From contig NC_067495.1 of the NCBI RefSeq assembly GCF_947179515.1, positions 87,203,335 through 87,267,334 of the forward strand: a DNA stretch of 64,000 nucleotides, written 5' to 3'. The stretch is from Apodemus sylvaticus. Its lineage: Eukaryota > Chordata > Mammalia > Rodentia > Muridae. The notes below the pieces were generated by a model. That model made no database searches, was not told the origin of the DNA, and worked only from the letters and a program-made list of their open reading frames with translations. Positions 1 to 12,956 of the stretch are shown here, piece after piece; within the stretch, counting starts at the first letter, position 1; every line of letters begins with the position of its first letter. The position numbers and the translations under genes were made by a program.

Positions 1-3000
1 TTGGACCAATTGGATTTGACTGATATTTATAGAACATTTCACCCTAAAGCAAAAGAATATACCTTTTTCTCAGCACCTCATGGTACCCACTCCAAAATCT
101 ACCATATAATTGGTCACAAGACAGACCTCAACAAATACAAGAAGATCGAACTAATCCCATGCCTCCTATCAGATCACTATGGTGTACGAGTGGTTTTCAA
201 TAGCAACAAAAACAACAAAAAGCCCACATACACATGGATGCTGAACAATACGGTACTCAATGACACCTTGGCCAAAGAAGAAATGAAGAAAGAAATCAGA
301 GACTTTTTAGAAAATGAAGGCACAACATACCCAAATCTTTGGGACACAATGAAAGCAGTGCTAAGAGGAAAACTCATAGCCCTGAGTGCCTCCAAAAAGA
401 AAATGGAGAGAGCACACACTAGCAGCTTAACGACACACCTGAAAGCCCTGGAACAAAAAGAAGGCAATTCCCCCAGGAGGAGTAGAAGACAGGAAATCAT
501 CAAACTCAGGGCTGAAATCAATCAAGTGGAAACAAAGAGAACCATACAAAGAATCAAGGAATCCAGGAGCTGGTTCTTTGAGAAAATCAACAAGATAGAT
601 AAACCCTTAGTCAGACTGACCAAAGGGCACAGAGAAAGTATCCAGATTAACAAAATTAGAAATGAAAAGGGGGATATAACAACAGAAACTGAGGAAATCC
701 AAAAAATCATCAGATTCTACTACAAAAGCCTATACTCAACACAACTGGAGAATCTGGAGGAAATGGACAATTTCCTTGACAGATACCAAATACCAAAATT
801 ATAACCGGACCAAATAGATCATCTAAACAGTCCCATCACCCCTAAAGAAATAGAAGGCGTCATCGAAAGTCTTCCAACCAAAGAAAGCACAGGACCAGAT
901 GGTTTCATTGCAGAATTCTATCAGACCTTCAAAGAAGAAAACACAAAATAGAAACAGAAGGAACACTACCCAATTCCTTCTATGAAGCCACAATTATGCT
1001 GAAACCAAAACCACACAAAGATCCAACAAAGAAAGAGAACTTCAGACCAATTTCCCTTATGAACATCAATGCAAAAATAATCAATAAAATTCTTGCCAAC
1101 CGAATCCAAGAACACATCAAAACGATCATCCACCATGATCAGGTAGGCTTTATCCCGGGAATGCAGGGTTGGTTCAATATACGGAAATCCATCAATACAA
1201 TCCACTACATAAACAAACTCAAAGAAAAAAACCACATGGTCATTTCATTGGATGCTGAAAAAGCATTTGACAAAATTCAGCATCCTTTCATGCTTAAAGT
1301 CTTGGAAAGAACAGGAATTCAAGGCCCATACCTAAACATAGTAAAAGCAATATACAGCAAACCAGTAGCCAGCATCAAACTAAATGGAGAGAAACTTGAA
1401 GCAATCCCACTAAAATCAGGGACTAGACAGGGCTGCCTCCTTCTTCCTTATCTTTTCAATATTGTACTTAAGGTACTAGCTCCAGTAATTAGACAACATA
1501 AGGAGGTCAAAGGGATACAAATTGGAAAGGAAGAAGTCAAACTATCATTATTTGCAGATGATATGATAGTCTACCTAAGTGACCCAAAAAACTCCACTAG
1601 AGAACTCCTACAGCTGATAAACAACTTCAGCAAAGTGGCAGGTTATAAAAACAACTCAAGCAAATAAGTGGCCTTCCTATACTCAAAGGATAAGCAGGCT
1701 GAGAAAGAAATTAGGGAAATGACCCCTTTCACAATAGCCACAAACAGTATAAAGTATCTTGGGGTGACTCTTACCAAACATGTGAAAGATTTGTATGACA
1801 AGAACTTCAAGACTCTGAAGAAGGAAATGGGAGAAGTCCTCAAAAAATGGAAAAACTTCCCATGCTCATTGATCGGCAGGATTAATATAGTTAAAATGGC
1901 CATTTTGCCAAAAGCAATATACAGATTCAATGCAATACCCATCAAAATCCCAACTCAGTTCTTCACAGAGTTAGAAAGAGCAATCCTCAAATTCATCTGG
2001 AATAACAAAAAACCCAGGATAGCTAAAACTATTCTCAGCAACAAAAGAAAGTCTGGGGGAATTAGTATACCTGACCTCAAGCAATACTACAGAGCAATAG
2101 TGTTAAAAACTGCATGGTATTGGTACAGTGACAGGCAGGCAGATCAATGGAACAGGATTGAAGATCCAGTAATGAACCCACACACCTATGGCCACTTGAT
2201 CCTCGACAAAGGGGCTGAAAACATCCAATGGGAAAAAAAGATAGCCTTTTCAACAAATGGTGCTGGTTCAACTGGAGGTCAGCATGCAGAAGAATGGGAA
2301 CTGATCCATCCTTGTCTCCTTGTACTAAGCTCAACTCCAAATGGATCAAGGACCTACACATAAAGCCAGACACTCTGAAGCTAATAGAAAAGAAACTGGG
2401 GAAGACCCTTGAGGGCATCAGTACAGGGGGAAAGTTCCTGAACAGAACACCAATAGCTTATGCTCTAAGATCAAGAATTGACAAATGGGACCTCATAAAA
2501 TTACAAAATTTCTGTAAGGCAAAGGACACCATCAACAGGACAAATCGGCAACCAACAAATTGGGAAAAGATCTTCACCAACTCTACATGAGATAGAGGGC
2601 TAATATCCAATATATATATTTAAAGAACTCAAGAAGTTAGACTCCAGAAAACCAAATAACCCTATTAAGAAATGGAGTACAGAGTTAAAGAATTTTCACC
2701 TGAAGAACTTCGGATGGCGGAGAAGCATCTTAAAAAATGCTCAACTTCATTAGTCATTAGGGAAATGCAAATCAAAACAACCCTGAGATTTCACCTTATA
2801 CCAGTCAGAATGGCTAAGATTAAAAATTCAGGAGACAGCAGATGTTGGCGAGGATGTGGAGAAAGAGGAACACTCCTTCACTGCTGGTGGGGTTGCAAAT
2901 TGGTACAACCACTGTGGAAATCAGTCTGGCGGTTCCTCAGAAAACTGGGCACCTCACTTCCAGAAGATCCTGCTATACCAATCCTGGGCATGTACCCAGA

Positions 3001-3280
3001 AGATTCCCCAGCATGTAATAAAGATACATGTTCCACTATGTTCATAGCAGCCCTATTTATAATTGCCAGAAGCTGGAAAGAACCCAGGTATCCCTCAACA
3101 GAAGAGTGGATGCAAAAAATGTGGTATATATACACAATGGAGTACTATTCAGCCATTAGAAACAATGAATTCATGAAATTCTGAGGCAAATGGATGGAGC
3201 TGGAGAACATCATACTAAGTGAGGTAACCCAGACTCAAAAGATGAATCATGGTATGCACTCACTAATAAGTGGATATTAA
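1..3280 (+). pseudogene. L1 ORF2 (endonuclease-reverse transcriptase), disrupted
   Basis: ORF2 of L1 encodes an apurinic-type endonuclease, a reverse transcriptase and a C-terminal Cys-rich region, which together prime reverse transcription at chromosomal nicks. Visible landmarks: the endonuclease SDH motif at 169-177, the RT catalytic FADD motif at 1551-1562, and the Cys/His-rich segment CWRGCGERGTLLHC near 2840-2885. The frame is broken many times. There is an in-frame stop at 802-804. A small deletion near 935-945 shifts frame 1 to frame 3, with a frame-1 stop at 949-951. Further stops lie at 1665-1667, 2588-2590 and 3182-3184. A frameshift in the A-run near 2235 moves the frame from 3 to 2, and small indels lie near 2615-2695. 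The natural end is the stop at 3278-3280 after SGY. This copy cannot make a working protein. Confidence 0.95.
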
Positions 3281-3540
3281 CCTAGAAAACTGGAATACCC
3301 AAAACATAATCCACACATCAAATGAGATACAAGAAGAAAGGAGGAGTGGCCCCTGGTTCTGGAAAGACTCAGTGAAGCAGTATTCGACAAAACCAGAACG
3401 GGGAATTGGGAAGGGGTGGGTGGGAAGACAGGGGAAGAGAAGGGGGCTGATGGGACTTTCACTGAGTGTGGGTCTAGAAAAGCGGAAATCATTTGAAATG
3501 TAAATAAAAAATATATCGAATAAAAAAAGACAAAAAAATA
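1..3540 (+). mobile_element. LINE-1 (rat-type L1), 3' part, left end outside window
   Basis: A LINE-1 retrotransposon enters from the left edge in the endonuclease region of ORF2 and runs through the ORF2 stop (3278-3280), a G-rich 3' UTR and an A-rich tail ending near 3540. The last bases before the tail ('tgtaaataaa' followed by 'atatcgaataaaa') are the form I associate with rat-type L1 rather than mouse L1Md. The 3' UTR at about 3395-3450 holds the purine-rich, G-run tract typical of murine L1. The 5' end and left target-site duplication lie outside the window, so full length cannot be judged. It is old enough to carry several nonsense and frameshift changes. Confidence 0.96.
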
Positions 3541-6500
3541 TGTCTGTGATCTGATCTCTTGTATAAGTGCTCTTGTTGTCATTTTCGAGATAATCATATA
3601 TTACAGGCATATGTATATACTTAGAAACCATTGAATAAATATGAATAAATATTCATATATAATTTTGCATGTTCTTTAGTCAAGAATGTCAGTACTATTG
3701 AAATAGAAGCAGAGCTTAAAAGAGAAACTATCAAAAAAAAAAAAAAAGAGAAACTATCATGTGCTGGGTATATGCTTACTCATAGTCATGGCTTTATCAT
3801 GACCTCAAGATAGGCTCAATTTCTGCACCATCTTTTTAAATCTAAGTCACCAACTGAATATCTTTTATAGATGTCAGAGTTATTAGATTTACCATCTGCA
3901 AAATACTCATCATTGAGAATTATAGACCACTTAGAAGACTGGCAAGGACAAGCTAAATCTGAAAATAGGTCTCTCAACAGGCATGCAAAATCATAGCAGT
4001 GATTCAGTAAATTCTTGGAGCTATTTTCCTTTCATAGTAGAAAACAGAGGCAGTTTATGTTTGAGATTGTTTACAGAATAAACACTGGAAGCAGAAATTT
4101 ACACCTGTATTTATTCAGGCCACATTTTTTAGATCATGTGTTGTCCTGCTTCCTAAATAGACCCCACATTCTGTCAAAATATTATTACTTTGGCTGTCCT
4201 CTGTACCTGACTCCCAGAATTCTGCTGCTTTTGTGCTTCTCTCCCAGAGAAGTGGAAGCAATCCTTTTGAGATTTTAAACTGTATGTAAGATTCCTTTAA
4301 AAAGTCCGAAACTTGCCAGTGCTCATCAGTTTTACAAAGTAAAATGAGAAGTCACACTTGACCTTTAATGTCGTTACATAGCTTGGGTCTTGAGGTGAGT
4401 AATAAAAGCAACAACTTGATGATAGAGGTTTACTGATAAACACTTCTGTTCCACCATCTGCTCCCACCACCCCATTACAGCTTCTATAGAATAAGATACC
4501 TGGGCAGGGCTGCAGGGGTCATGGTACAATTGGGATGAAGAGGTGTGAGCGGACTAGGTGGTGTGAGAGCAGATGGTGGCTAGGAAGAGAGGCACTGTTG
4601 GCATGGTTACAGAGAGGTAGGAACAAGCTGTGCCAATTCTTGAATGTTTCAAAACTCCACTTGTGGCTTGTGGCCTCAAACTTTTACTCATTTGCTGTCA
4701 TACAGCTTCTCTCTTGCCAGCAGTTACTTTTAAAAGTCACTCTTCTTGTCTTATCTATAAGCTGTTTAAAATATATTCTTCATTTGTGTGGTATAATTAA
4801 TATACTGCAATGAAGAGAAAAGTATGTGTACTGTCCTTGGTCCTTCCAGATGAGTAATAATAAGCACATATCAAACTGGTAAGGATGTGTATACATGTGT
4901 CTTTATAAATAGCTCAGCTCCTAAAATCTTTTATATCACAGGAGCAATACTATTAAAAACTATTTAACAGGCAGTCTCCCTTTTTTGTACTTCATTTGTG
5001 GGACTCATATGAGCAATTACTTGTCTCATCTTCAGTTCCATTTCTGGTTTCCATTAAAAAATAAAAAGAAAGAAATGGCCTAATTTAAATTGAAATAAGT
5101 CCTTGGCTAAAGTCTTATTTTTCCCCTAAAAATGCATCCACTGAAAATGTTACTGCCATTCCTAGTATCTAAAGTGTCCTTTGAGAATACGCATAATGAG
5201 TTGATTTGAAGTTTTGGCCATATGGCATGGTTAGAACAAAACATTGTATTAGGTCAAACCATGTGTAGTTGCTGAAAGTCACCATTTTCAAATTGGGAAA
5301 TAACAGTTTTGTGTGCTTCTGTCTAGTTATATATTTTTATTCTTATATTAAATTTGGTAAGAAAAAATAAGCAATTGCTTATAAACCCGGCAGTGTATAT
5401 TTGATCTTCCAGCTAAATAAAGATAATAGGCCAACTGCCAAACAGTCTAGTCCACTTCAATAAAAAGTACTGTTTTCACAGAGGGAAGTTCTGTGTTAGA
5501 AGGATTCTGAGGGCAAGAGATGGCTAACAGGTTTTCTTTGTTAATAATATATCTACTGGAAAGGTAGCTTGGCTATTTGCAAAAATATTTGGTTACAGAG
5601 AGGTGGCAATATGGTATCTCTCTGTTAAAAAGTAAGAGGAGTTAATTTATGTGCTGTTCACTGGGGTTTCTTGTTGAAACTTTTGTGTCAAGTAAAAGTA
5701 TTTAACTTTTCCCATGGTTCAACAAAATTATCCTTTCCTTCCATTGCTTCCCCATCTGAAATGAAATGATTCTCTAAAGAAAATTGATTAATAATAAATA
5801 TCTGTCTTTGTCGTCTAAATGTGCTTATGTTTTTCAAACAGAGATGAAAAGCAAATTAGGATTTGTTCCAAGAATTTATATTTAGATGAAGTTATTTCAA
5901 CAGTGTCCACTGTATTTAATTACATTTCTGTAGCAAACATCATTTTAACACAAATAATGGAACAACATATTTGAAAAGTATATCAAGCACATCAAGCTAA
6001 TCATTTTAAAAGACATCTGAAGATCATATAATCTATCTACTCAGTTCTTTGTATGTGCAGCATTTCTTCAAATATCTTTAAATGCAGATCGGCTCAGCAT
6101 CACCACTCTGATTAGATATATTTTCAATTGATGAACAAATAAACAAAATTTTCATATGGAATTAATTTTTGTTGACTCCCTCACTAAAAATGTCTTTATT
6201 CTTAACTTCCTGTCAATCTCTTCTTACTTCACATTTTTAACCACTAAATCATGCAGGATAATTGATAATTAATAAATATTCTCTATGATGTAGTAAATGT
6301 CTTAATTCCACTGATTTAATTTGGTCTTAATATTTGGAAATCATAACTTCAGTTCAGTGCTCAACTGTTTAACATTTAGTTTTTTCATTTGTAGGATCAT
6401 GTAGTCATTGATAGAAACCCTTTGCCAATGGCAATACAAATCACAGTAATTATATGATTTGTTTTTTTTTTTATTCAAAAGGCAGGACAGGTAATATACT

Positions 6501-8285
6501 AATAGTAGAAAACTTGTTGGTAAACTATTCCTGTTTCCTTTTTATTTTAAAACTAATTGTATACTAATTGTAACATGCATAGGTACATGTTGACTAACGA
6601 GTAGCATTTTCTGACCACCTTAGACGCCAAACAACCATACTATGCTATTTTCATGATGGTATTTTACATGTTTAGTATAGTCTTTTATTCTGGTTGTTAG
6701 ATGTTGTTCTGATAACATCAGTTACCAGTTTTTGACGAATTTTAATTATATAACTATAACTAAGGTTAGTGTTTTTAATTAACACAATTTTAAAGAGTAA
6801 AGTCATTATATGGTGTTTCTTAATTATTGTATGGTCATGTCATATCTGCTTAATCTTTTTACATGTTATAAACTAAGGGAAAGATTGAGATCATTAGATA
6901 TCCTTCTGTAATTTAGCACTGTCAAGATTAAGAGGGGTGTTGTGGTCATTAGAAGTAAAATGGTTTTATTTATGGACTGAGCGCAATGAGGCCATCAATA
7001 AATTCTTTCTGCCGCTAATGATCTTCTGTCTCTCTAATTGTGTGCAATTGTGACAACAAACTAATTTCCTTCATTCATTCTGGCAAGAAATAATGGTGAA
7101 ACACATATAGTTTGCCTATGAATTAATTTACTTCTTAGAATTGTGGTATGTGTCAGTGAATGAAATTAACCATTGCTCTGAAAACTGATGACCTTTAAGG
7201 GAAATACTCTATAGTCCATTCTAGATTATCAACTTATGCATTGGAGAAGACAGGGTGTTATAGCATTAGATTCACTTGAATATCAGTGGCAACTTAATTC
7301 TTATTAATTCTTATACCAGTTATTAGTTTTAGTAAGGTAGCTAGCTGTCTCATAAATCCTTGACTCATGACTCTGACTGAGTGTATTACAGATAAAACAT
7401 ACCTTAGTAAGGGCTTTATGAAGGTTATAGCTCTTGTCATATTCTCCCCTTTATAATAGAAATGCACATATCTCAACCCCCTTATAATGAGTATTTTTAA
7501 TGAACATAGTGTGTTGACTGAGGCCCAAGACATCTGGTTTGTGAAACTATTGGACTTTTCTCAATAACATCCTATTTTTTCTGAGGTCATTATTTGTGAT
7601 ATTGTTTTCTTCATAACTCAACTGTACTTATTCTCCAGAAATTCTGCATTTTGTAATTTCTTTCTAATAGTAAAATTCTTTACTTCAGTCCTATATTCTG
7701 TAAAACAAGAAATCATATTACATTTGTAAAGATGTATATTTTTATAAAAGTTGTTTGGGTTCCCTTAAAAATTATAGATCAAGTCATTTTAAATTTGCTT
7801 TTATATCACATGTAATATACTAACCTAAAACTTCAGCTGAAATTTACAAAGCTTTCTGTCATCATATTCCTTCAGGAATTTGAATTTCTTGATATTCAAA
7901 TTCAGAAATCAGTCTGGAAACTGGTTTAGAAAATATGTTTTGTTTTGTTTTTTTAAAATCTAGGTTATAATGAAGATCTGCTAAAAACAACATGAACAAA
8001 AAAATCCTAACTTACATAGAAAATGTTAGCAGTCCATCCAAAAGATTGACATTTAAATCCTATTTACAGTGTGTCTGTTTAAACATTTAACAATTGTATT
8101 TTGTTTTCTGAAATTTTACTGTAACTGACTTGTGTGATTTGAGCCTCCTTGATCTTCTGATTATCGTTTTCATTTTAAAACATAAAAAATGACTACTATT
8201 CACTCATATTCACGAAAATGAATAAGTCCTATTATTTCTCTTTGATGTAAAATGTCATTGCCTGTTAATACCTCTGTGTGTGGAT
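3541..8285. other. Intronic or intergenic AT-rich sequence, no gene recognised
   Basis: About 4.7 kb of AT-rich single-copy-looking DNA. I see no exon with convincing splice sites and no intact repeat apart from the poly(A) insertion at 3718-3758. The stretch 6960-7085 keeps several CpGs and homeodomain-like TAAT cores in otherwise CpG-poor DNA and could be a conserved non-coding element. That is only an impression. Confidence 0.5.
3718..3758 (+). mobile_element. Poly(A)-only retroinsertion with 15-bp direct repeats
   Basis: The 15-mer 'aaaagagaaactatc' occurs at 3718-3732 and again at 3744-3758, and only A residues lie between (3733-3743; the A tract is 15 long if the A's of the second copy are counted). 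This is what a retrotransposition that copied only the poly(A) tail would leave. A slipped tandem duplication with A-tract growth is the alternative. Confidence 0.6.
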
Positions 8286-8340
8286 GAGGTACTGGGCATC
8301 AAACCCAGGGCCTCACACATTTAGGTAATTAAGCCCTAAT
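8286..8340 (-). mobile_element. ID/B4-type SINE fragment
   Basis: The plus strand reads 'tactgggcatcaaaccca' followed by 'gggcctcacaca', the reverse complement of the tRNA-like B-box part of rodent ID/B4 SINEs. Only about 50 bp are left. Confidence 0.5.
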
Positions 8341-8681
8341 TTGGATTTCTGCCACTATTCAACATCGCCAGTCAACATGTTTGTATCTTTAAAAATCTTT
8401 TAATTTTCCAAACTATAAACTCAAGTCTCATAGGCTATTGTCATTTTACCCAGTTATATTTTTTAATTGTTATGAATAAAGAGCATTTCCATCAGAACCT
8501 AATGTGAGTAGGTTCTAAGAGAAAAAATATGGTTTAATTGTTCCATGTAATTGTGCATTCTTACAGATAGTATAGTATTTAAAAATTTTAAAATAATAAA
8601 CATTTAGAGAACAGTGGAAGAATCAAATATTTATGAGGCAGAGTAGATTATAATATAAATATTCTAGGAACTATAAAATCA

Positions 8682-8742
8682 GAGGCTGGGCAGCATTAGC
8701 ATATGCCTTTAATCCCAGTACTCAAGAGACAGAAGATAAAGT
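8682..8742 (+). mobile_element. B1 SINE, 5' fragment
   Basis: 'ggctgggcagcattagca' and 'tttaatcccagtactcaa' match the left end of B1 (7SL-derived). The copy stops at a GA microsatellite. Confidence 0.6.
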
Positions 8743-8746
8743 GAGT

Positions 8747-8790
<44 letters not shown>
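8743..8790. repeat. (GA)n microsatellite
   Basis: About 20 GA units directly after the B1 fragment, preceded by GTGA units. The strand is purely purine. Confidence 0.95.
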
Positions 8791-8791
<1 letters not shown>

Positions 8792-9194
8792 CCTTTACTG
8801 TACTGTACTCTAAATGTCTAAAGGAATAGAAGAATGACATAAGAAAAAATTGGTAAGAATTATTAATGGAATGACCTTTCTACCATAAATTTAAGAGTAG
8901 CTGATAAAATGTAAGACTGTCAAACACTGAATTATGAAATGCATGATATAATTAGAAACATGCCAGGACATGTTTGGAAACAGTGAAAAATAAACATATA
9001 CTTGAAAGAATATAATGTCAGTATAATGGCAGTATATAAACTAAATGGATTCTGATTTGATAGCCTAGAGATAAAACTTATTACATCATTTCTACATTGC
9101 CTAGGCTATATGAACATTCATAAATCCCAGTCAGATAGTTTACCCATACAATTAAAAAACATGAATCATGAGAACTGGGTATAGATGTATGTAT

Positions 9195-9198
<4 letters not shown>

Positions 9199-9252
<54 letters not shown>

Positions 9253-9460
9253 ACCTATATGTTAATATCTTACAATATATGTTAGTATATTGTATTAATA
9301 TGTATATAAAATCTATAATGTTATGTTAATATATGTTAATATATTAATATATGTGTTAATATGTTATATACTGCATATTAACACATGTTACTGTATAATT
9401 TGCATGATATCAATATAGAAACTATGCTAATATATAATCACATATATAATATAAATAGCT
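9199..9460. repeat. (TG)n(TA)n array and degenerate AT-rich tail
   Basis: TG units at 9199-9225 pass into TA units (9226-9252). About 200 bp of 'atatgttaatat'-like degenerate repeats follow, made almost only of A and T. Confidence 0.9.
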
Positions 9461-9940
9461 TTAATAGATCACCTCAGTATTATGAGGTGGCTATAAGACT
9501 TACACATACATTACAGTCTTATGAATCAACATAATATGTGAAATTGTAGTAATTTTTCTATGTATCCATTTATTATTCAAGAGACCCCCCATACTATATA
9601 CGATAAGTAACAAATCACTCTGGCAGTAACACCTTTGTTTAATCTATCCAATATTTATTTCCATGTTCTGACTATATATAATGCACTATGGTAAGCCTAT
9701 TGAACAATACAAAAAATACTCTTACCATTAAGCAGAAAAGGAATATGATTTTGTTAAAAAAATATCATTGTGAAAGCTTACATCAAGTTGACTTGTAACC
9801 AAGACAGAGATGTTAAATAATTATCTAAAATATGTTTTAGTTTAGTAGCTGTCAAAAGCAGCTCACCTGTATGAGGCTTTTGGTTAGGGCCTTACCACTC
9901 AGAAAATAAACAATCTACCAAAGTATTAAAACAAAGTTCC

Positions 9941-10074
9941 GCCGGGCTGTGGTGGCGCACGCTTGTAATCCCAGCACTCTGGGAAGCTGAGACAGAGGCA
10001 GGCGGATTTCTGAGTTCGAGGCCAGCCTGGTCTACATTCCAGGACAGCCAGGGCTATACAGAGAAACCCTGTCT

Positions 10075-10106
<32 letters not shown>
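9941..10106 (+). mobile_element. B1 SINE, young, with target-site duplication
   Basis: Near-complete B1: 'gccgggctgtggtggcgcac' at the start, the B-box-like 'gagttcgaggccagcctgg', and a 27-base A tail. The direct repeat 'caaagttcc' flanks it at 9932-9940 and 10107-10115. It carries a short internal deletion after 'ggtctaca'. Reading its antisense strand gives a spurious 63-codon frame. Confidence 0.95.
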
Positions 10107-10303
10107 CAAAGTTCCATTAACTCCTGGAGCTTATTGAACTTGGAGAGTACACAGGCTCATTCCTATTACATACTGAGGCTCCCAACCTTCTGTCATTCCA
10201 GTTCCCAGACTTCTGATACCCACTTCTGAGTTCCATGGGCTCCTGCATTCCTGTTGTGCATAAATATATACTCAGATATATACATATAGACAGATAGGTA
10301 TTT

Positions 10304-10306
10304 AGT

Positions 10307-10366
<60 letters not shown>

Positions 10367-10383
10367 CAGACAGAGAGACAGAC

Positions 10384-10442
<59 letters not shown>

Positions 10443-10461
10443 CAGATAGATAGATAGATAT
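10304..10461. repeat. (GATA)n/(GACA)n tetranucleotide array
   Basis: About 155 bp of tandem GATA units interrupted by GACA/GAGA units at about 10366-10385 and by single GACA units. It is the longest simple array in the window. GATA/GACA ('Bkm-type') repeats are known to be enriched on sex chromosomes. Confidence 0.97.
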
Positions 10462-10469
10462 TTAAAAAG

Positions 10470-12610
10470 AGGTAGTAATCAGAAAATGAACGGGTATGTT
10501 ATATAATCATGTAAAATTATATACTTGAGATCCAACTTTAAAATGACCTATGCAAAAGTAAAAATCCTTACACTATTTGTTGCTGAGTAGTGAGCCCAAA
10601 TTTATGATAGAAAATTCAGCAGTAGTTTTTCTACCTAATATATAAACTTTAACTACAAGTAATATGAGCCCCTGAGTCTCAAAATGATTGAGGTCATGTA
10701 CTAGATTCTGTGTGTACAGGAGAAAGTTTGAAACTATTTTATGAGGAAAATATTTGTGTGGAAAATGAAATCTGTTGATATATGATAAGAAAGACAAGGG
10801 ATAAGAAATATCCAATGTTGCTTGATGCTCTGCTGCTACTCATTAGTGTGTTCTCACTTTTTTCTTCCTGAGATCATACCCTTTGTTAGGCAGCAATATT
10901 CTGCTAATGGAAAAAAGAAAATGAGCAGTTTACAATTATGTAAATAAGACATAGTTTTGCTATTTCTAAAAGTAATAGAGAGAACTCTTCCCCTTAAATG
11001 AATAAAATCTCAAATAAAATGAGAATCCCTGTACCTCTCTACTCATTAAAAGATGACATTACCAACAGTTTACAGAGAAGAATCTGTCGAAATGCAATAA
11101 AATGAGATTATCTTGGCAAAATTGAGATTTCTCTTTCTATGTCATGCTAAAATTGTAGCTGAGAGCTGGCCTTTATAAGATCAATGAGGAATCTCTGTAT
11201 GAACCATGATTTGCATATTTAAAGTGATTTAAATTGTAGTTTATAATCCACGCCACAGAGAGAAAGAAGTAATAGAGTACAGATGTACCTTGGTTCATGT
11301 ATGTATTAAAGGAGCACAGCTTAACACTTCATTCTCCAGAGACAGCAAGGTTTCTGTATAGTGTTGATGAAAACTACTTATATTTTATGTTCACCATGGA
11401 GATTGTGGCTGATTTTTATATTTAGGCAACATGTATATTTAGTTAGCTTAGCAGTTCCATAGTAAACTGTAGTACTTACATGTTTTCTACCTTATAAATC
11501 TCTTCATTTGTGTTCAGGTTATTAATCATATTAGTTTCTAATTACACTGAATAACCTATAGTAGCTTTGGGGACTTCATATATAATAGAAGGTTTTAATT
11601 TTAAATCATCAAATCATGAAGTGATTTGGTGACATCACTGTTCTAAGAGTTATTTATTCCCTCAAGGTATTCTGTTGATGGACTGAAAATATGAAGACCA
11701 GTTTTAAGAATCTAACAGTTAACAAAGCGAATCTAACAGATAATTGTAAACTTCAGAAAAGTGCCACTCCCAATGACAAAGACAGATGCCAATTAAACTA
11801 TCATGATGGAATAAATTGAATTATATTATCAGCAGACCCTAATAAAAACATTGTCCTTTATGTGTGTGTGATTTCGTAGAAGATGGACACCAAAGACTGC
11901 TTGAGAAATATTGATGTGTGCTTCTTGTTAGCTTGTTGGAACTACCTGATAATATGTTTTAAAATATATTAATAGCAAAACCTAGCTATCCAGTTTTAAA
12001 TAATGACAGCAAGAAGAATACCACATCAGAAACAACATAATTGGAAATAGAGTTGCATATGCTATTTATGAATCTCTAAATCTCTATGTGTAGTTGGGCA
12101 GGTGAATGGAAGACTTCCTTAAGTAACAGGTTGTTGCTTACATACAGAGATGTTCATCTTCTATATTATAACAAAATCCTCTATCAAAGAAAAACGCATT
12201 AAGAAAAAGAGCTTTTAGAAAGAAAAAAAGGAGCAAAGGGTCCTGGGGAATGCTTCCATCTAAATGGCAAGAGGCAACATAAAAGGCAGGAAATGAAACT
12301 GAAAAACCCAAACACCATTTAGAATGAAAGGCATATGCATTTGGAGTCAAGGTAATATTATACTGAGCTAATTATGTATTCTGTGTGTGAAGTAGTCATT
12401 TTGTTTATGTAAAAGAAATGGAATTTTCACACATATTAAAATTAAGGTACACAGATCACTTTGTTATATAATATTGTCTAAAATCAGGCATAATTCCTTA
12501 TTCTAGGTGCAGGATCTTACATTAAACATCACTGTTTTTTGGTGTAGAATACAGAGATTCTTGTGGAGTTTGCTGGGAAATTTTATGCTTTTTTAAAGTA
12601 TTAATGTTAA
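10470..12610. other. Intronic or intergenic sequence, nothing recognised
   Basis: AT-rich DNA without a convincing gene or repeat. An octamer-like 'atttgcat' lies near 11210 in a slightly less AT-rich stretch (about 11090-11270). Confidence 0.5.
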
Positions 12611-12619
12611 AATACACTT

Positions 12620-12908
12620 ATATCACCTCTTCATCTTCCCTTCAGGCTCATTTCCTTCCTACTCTTCCCAAATTGGTAGCCTCTTCTTCCCCATTTAGTA
12701 TGTGTTATATATAATATATATATACAATCTTCTGAGTGCATTTATGTGTTCCTGGGAGTGGTTTCAGGGGTGACTCTGCTTATTGAATGTCCTATTAGGG
12801 GATTTATCCCTGGAAACAGCAAACTCTCTCACTCTCAGCAGTCATTAGCTACCTATAGATTTTTGTCCAATGAAATTTTCCCCCTTCTACATTACAACTG
12901 GCATTTTA

Positions 12909-12956
<48 letters not shown>

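Noticed and set aside
996..2363. Functional reverse transcriptase gene
   Set aside because: The FADD motif is kept, but nonsense and frameshift changes before and after make it a dead L1 ORF2.
9926..10117. 63-codon minus-strand frame starting with a Phe run
   Set aside because: It is the antisense of a B1 SINE and its A tail.
10304..10461. CRISPR-like array
   Set aside because: Units are 4 bp with no spacers; it is a simple tandem repeat in a vertebrate genome.
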